Source: Hyphomicrobiales bacterium
Lineage (GTDB): Bacteria; Pseudomonadota; Alphaproteobacteria; Rhizobiales; Aestuariivirgaceae
Direction: 5' to 3'
NCBI GenBank assembly: GCA_023266715.1
Contig: JAHFPK010000040.1
Span: 7,229 to 15,023 of the forward strand
DNA: 7,795 nt
The translations under genes were made by a program, and so were the position numbers. The notes below the pieces were generated by a model that saw only the letters and a list, made by a program, of their open reading frames with translations, did no database searches and was not told the origin of the DNA. Each line of letters starts with the position of its first letter. Within the stretch, counting starts at the first letter, position 1. Below are positions 7,502 to 7,795 of the stretch, one piece after another.

Positions 7502-7520
7502 TACTTTTTCCTGCTTCTTT
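7491..7520 (+). terminator. Weak possible terminator at the end of the MocR gene
   Basis: GCAGG (7491-7495, inside the last codons) can pair with CCTGC (7510-7514) across a 14-nt loop, followed by TTCTTT. The short stem and long loop make it weak. It is the only terminator-like element in the 19-bp convergent gap with mtnA, and it could be chance. Confidence 0.2.
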
Positions 7521-7795
7521 CTATAATTGATTAGCCCTGCTTGCGGAAAGCATTGCCCTTAGCCCTCGCGCCGAAGCTTCAACGACACCGTGCTCTGTAA
7601 TCAAACCCGTAACGAGACGCGCCGGCGTAACATCGAAAGCCGGGTTTGCCGCGGGGCTGCCGGTTGGCGAGATCTGCAGCCGGGAAACCTTTCCATCGGC
7701 GCCCAGGCCCTGAACATGGGTCACTTCACTCCCGCTTCGTTCCTCAATCGGAATTTCCTCATTGCCGTCAGCAACGGTCCAGTCAATTGTCGGGG
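7521..7795 (-). CDS. mtnA: S-methyl-5-thioribose-1-phosphate isomerase MtnA, C-terminal fragment (5' end beyond window)
   Basis: The minus-strand frame is open from the right edge to TAG at 7521-7523, giving about 90 residues. The fragment shows the MtnA C-terminal signature in order: PTIDWT at the edge, IPIEER, then SPAANPAFDVTPARLVTG followed by LITEHGVVEAS, then a short tail. MtnA converts methylthioribose-1-phosphate to methylthioribulose-1-phosphate, in the cytosolic methionine salvage or 5'-methylthioadenosine recycling route. Family members are about 350-370 residues, so roughly the last quarter is here. The catalytic Cys and Asp lie in the missing part. It is convergent with the MocR regulator. 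The truncation is due to the window edge, not a mutation. Confidence 0.93.
   Translation of the reverse strand, partial: PTIDWTVADGNEEIPIEERSGSEVTHVQGLGADGKVSRLQISPTGSPAANPAFDVTPARLVTGLITEHGVVEASARGLRAMLSASRANQL

Noticed and set aside
7521..7724. Treating the right-edge frame as a complete 67-residue gene starting at GTG 7724
   Set aside because: The same frame continues to the window edge with conserved MtnA sequence (PTIDWT, IPIEER), so the GTG is an internal Val codon of a truncated mtnA.

Overview
The window looks like ordinary chromosomal DNA from an alphaproteobacterium, probably of the Rhizobiales/Hyphomicrobiales type. That placement is inferred from the moderately GC-rich coding sequence, a DUF1127 mini-protein, a CrbS/NahK-like hybrid kinase with an SSF domain, an MHS-type permease with a long loop insertion, and a MocR regulator. 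No transposase, integrase, CRISPR array, tRNA or rRNA was seen, and nothing suggests a mobile island.

Left block (1-5590): a very large minus-strand gene (start 3469, running off the left edge) encodes a membrane hybrid sensor kinase of more than 1,150 residues. It has an N-terminal solute:sodium symporter (SSF) module, a STAC-like linker, a PAS domain, a histidine kinase core and a C-terminal receiver. It is divergent from a plus-strand MHS-family (metabolite:H+ symporter) permease of 617 residues (3671-5524). The permease carries an unusually long periplasmic insertion between TM9 and TM10 and ends in a strong Rho-independent terminator. The shared 201-bp promoter region contains an ACGTC direct repeat with 11-bp periodicity. 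A simple reading is that the kinase senses or responds to a small nutrient, such as a short-chain organic acid, and helps control the permease. The substrate cannot be read from sequence.

Middle block (5607-7501): a 78-residue DUF1127 gene on the minus strand is divergent from a 482-residue MocR/GabR-type regulator (winged helix plus fold-type I aminotransferase domain with a complete PLP site). The roughly 209-bp gap between them is AT-rich near the DUF1127 side and holds direct and inverted repeats that could be the MocR operator.

Right edge (7521-7795): the C-terminal part of mtnA (methylthioribose-1-phosphate isomerase, methionine salvage) lies on the minus strand, convergent with the MocR gene and only 19 bp from it.

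I found no clear evidence of a wholly new system. The points most worth a second look are the periplasmic insertion in the permease, the kinase/permease divergon with its repeat, and the repeat-rich MocR/DUF1127 intergenic region.
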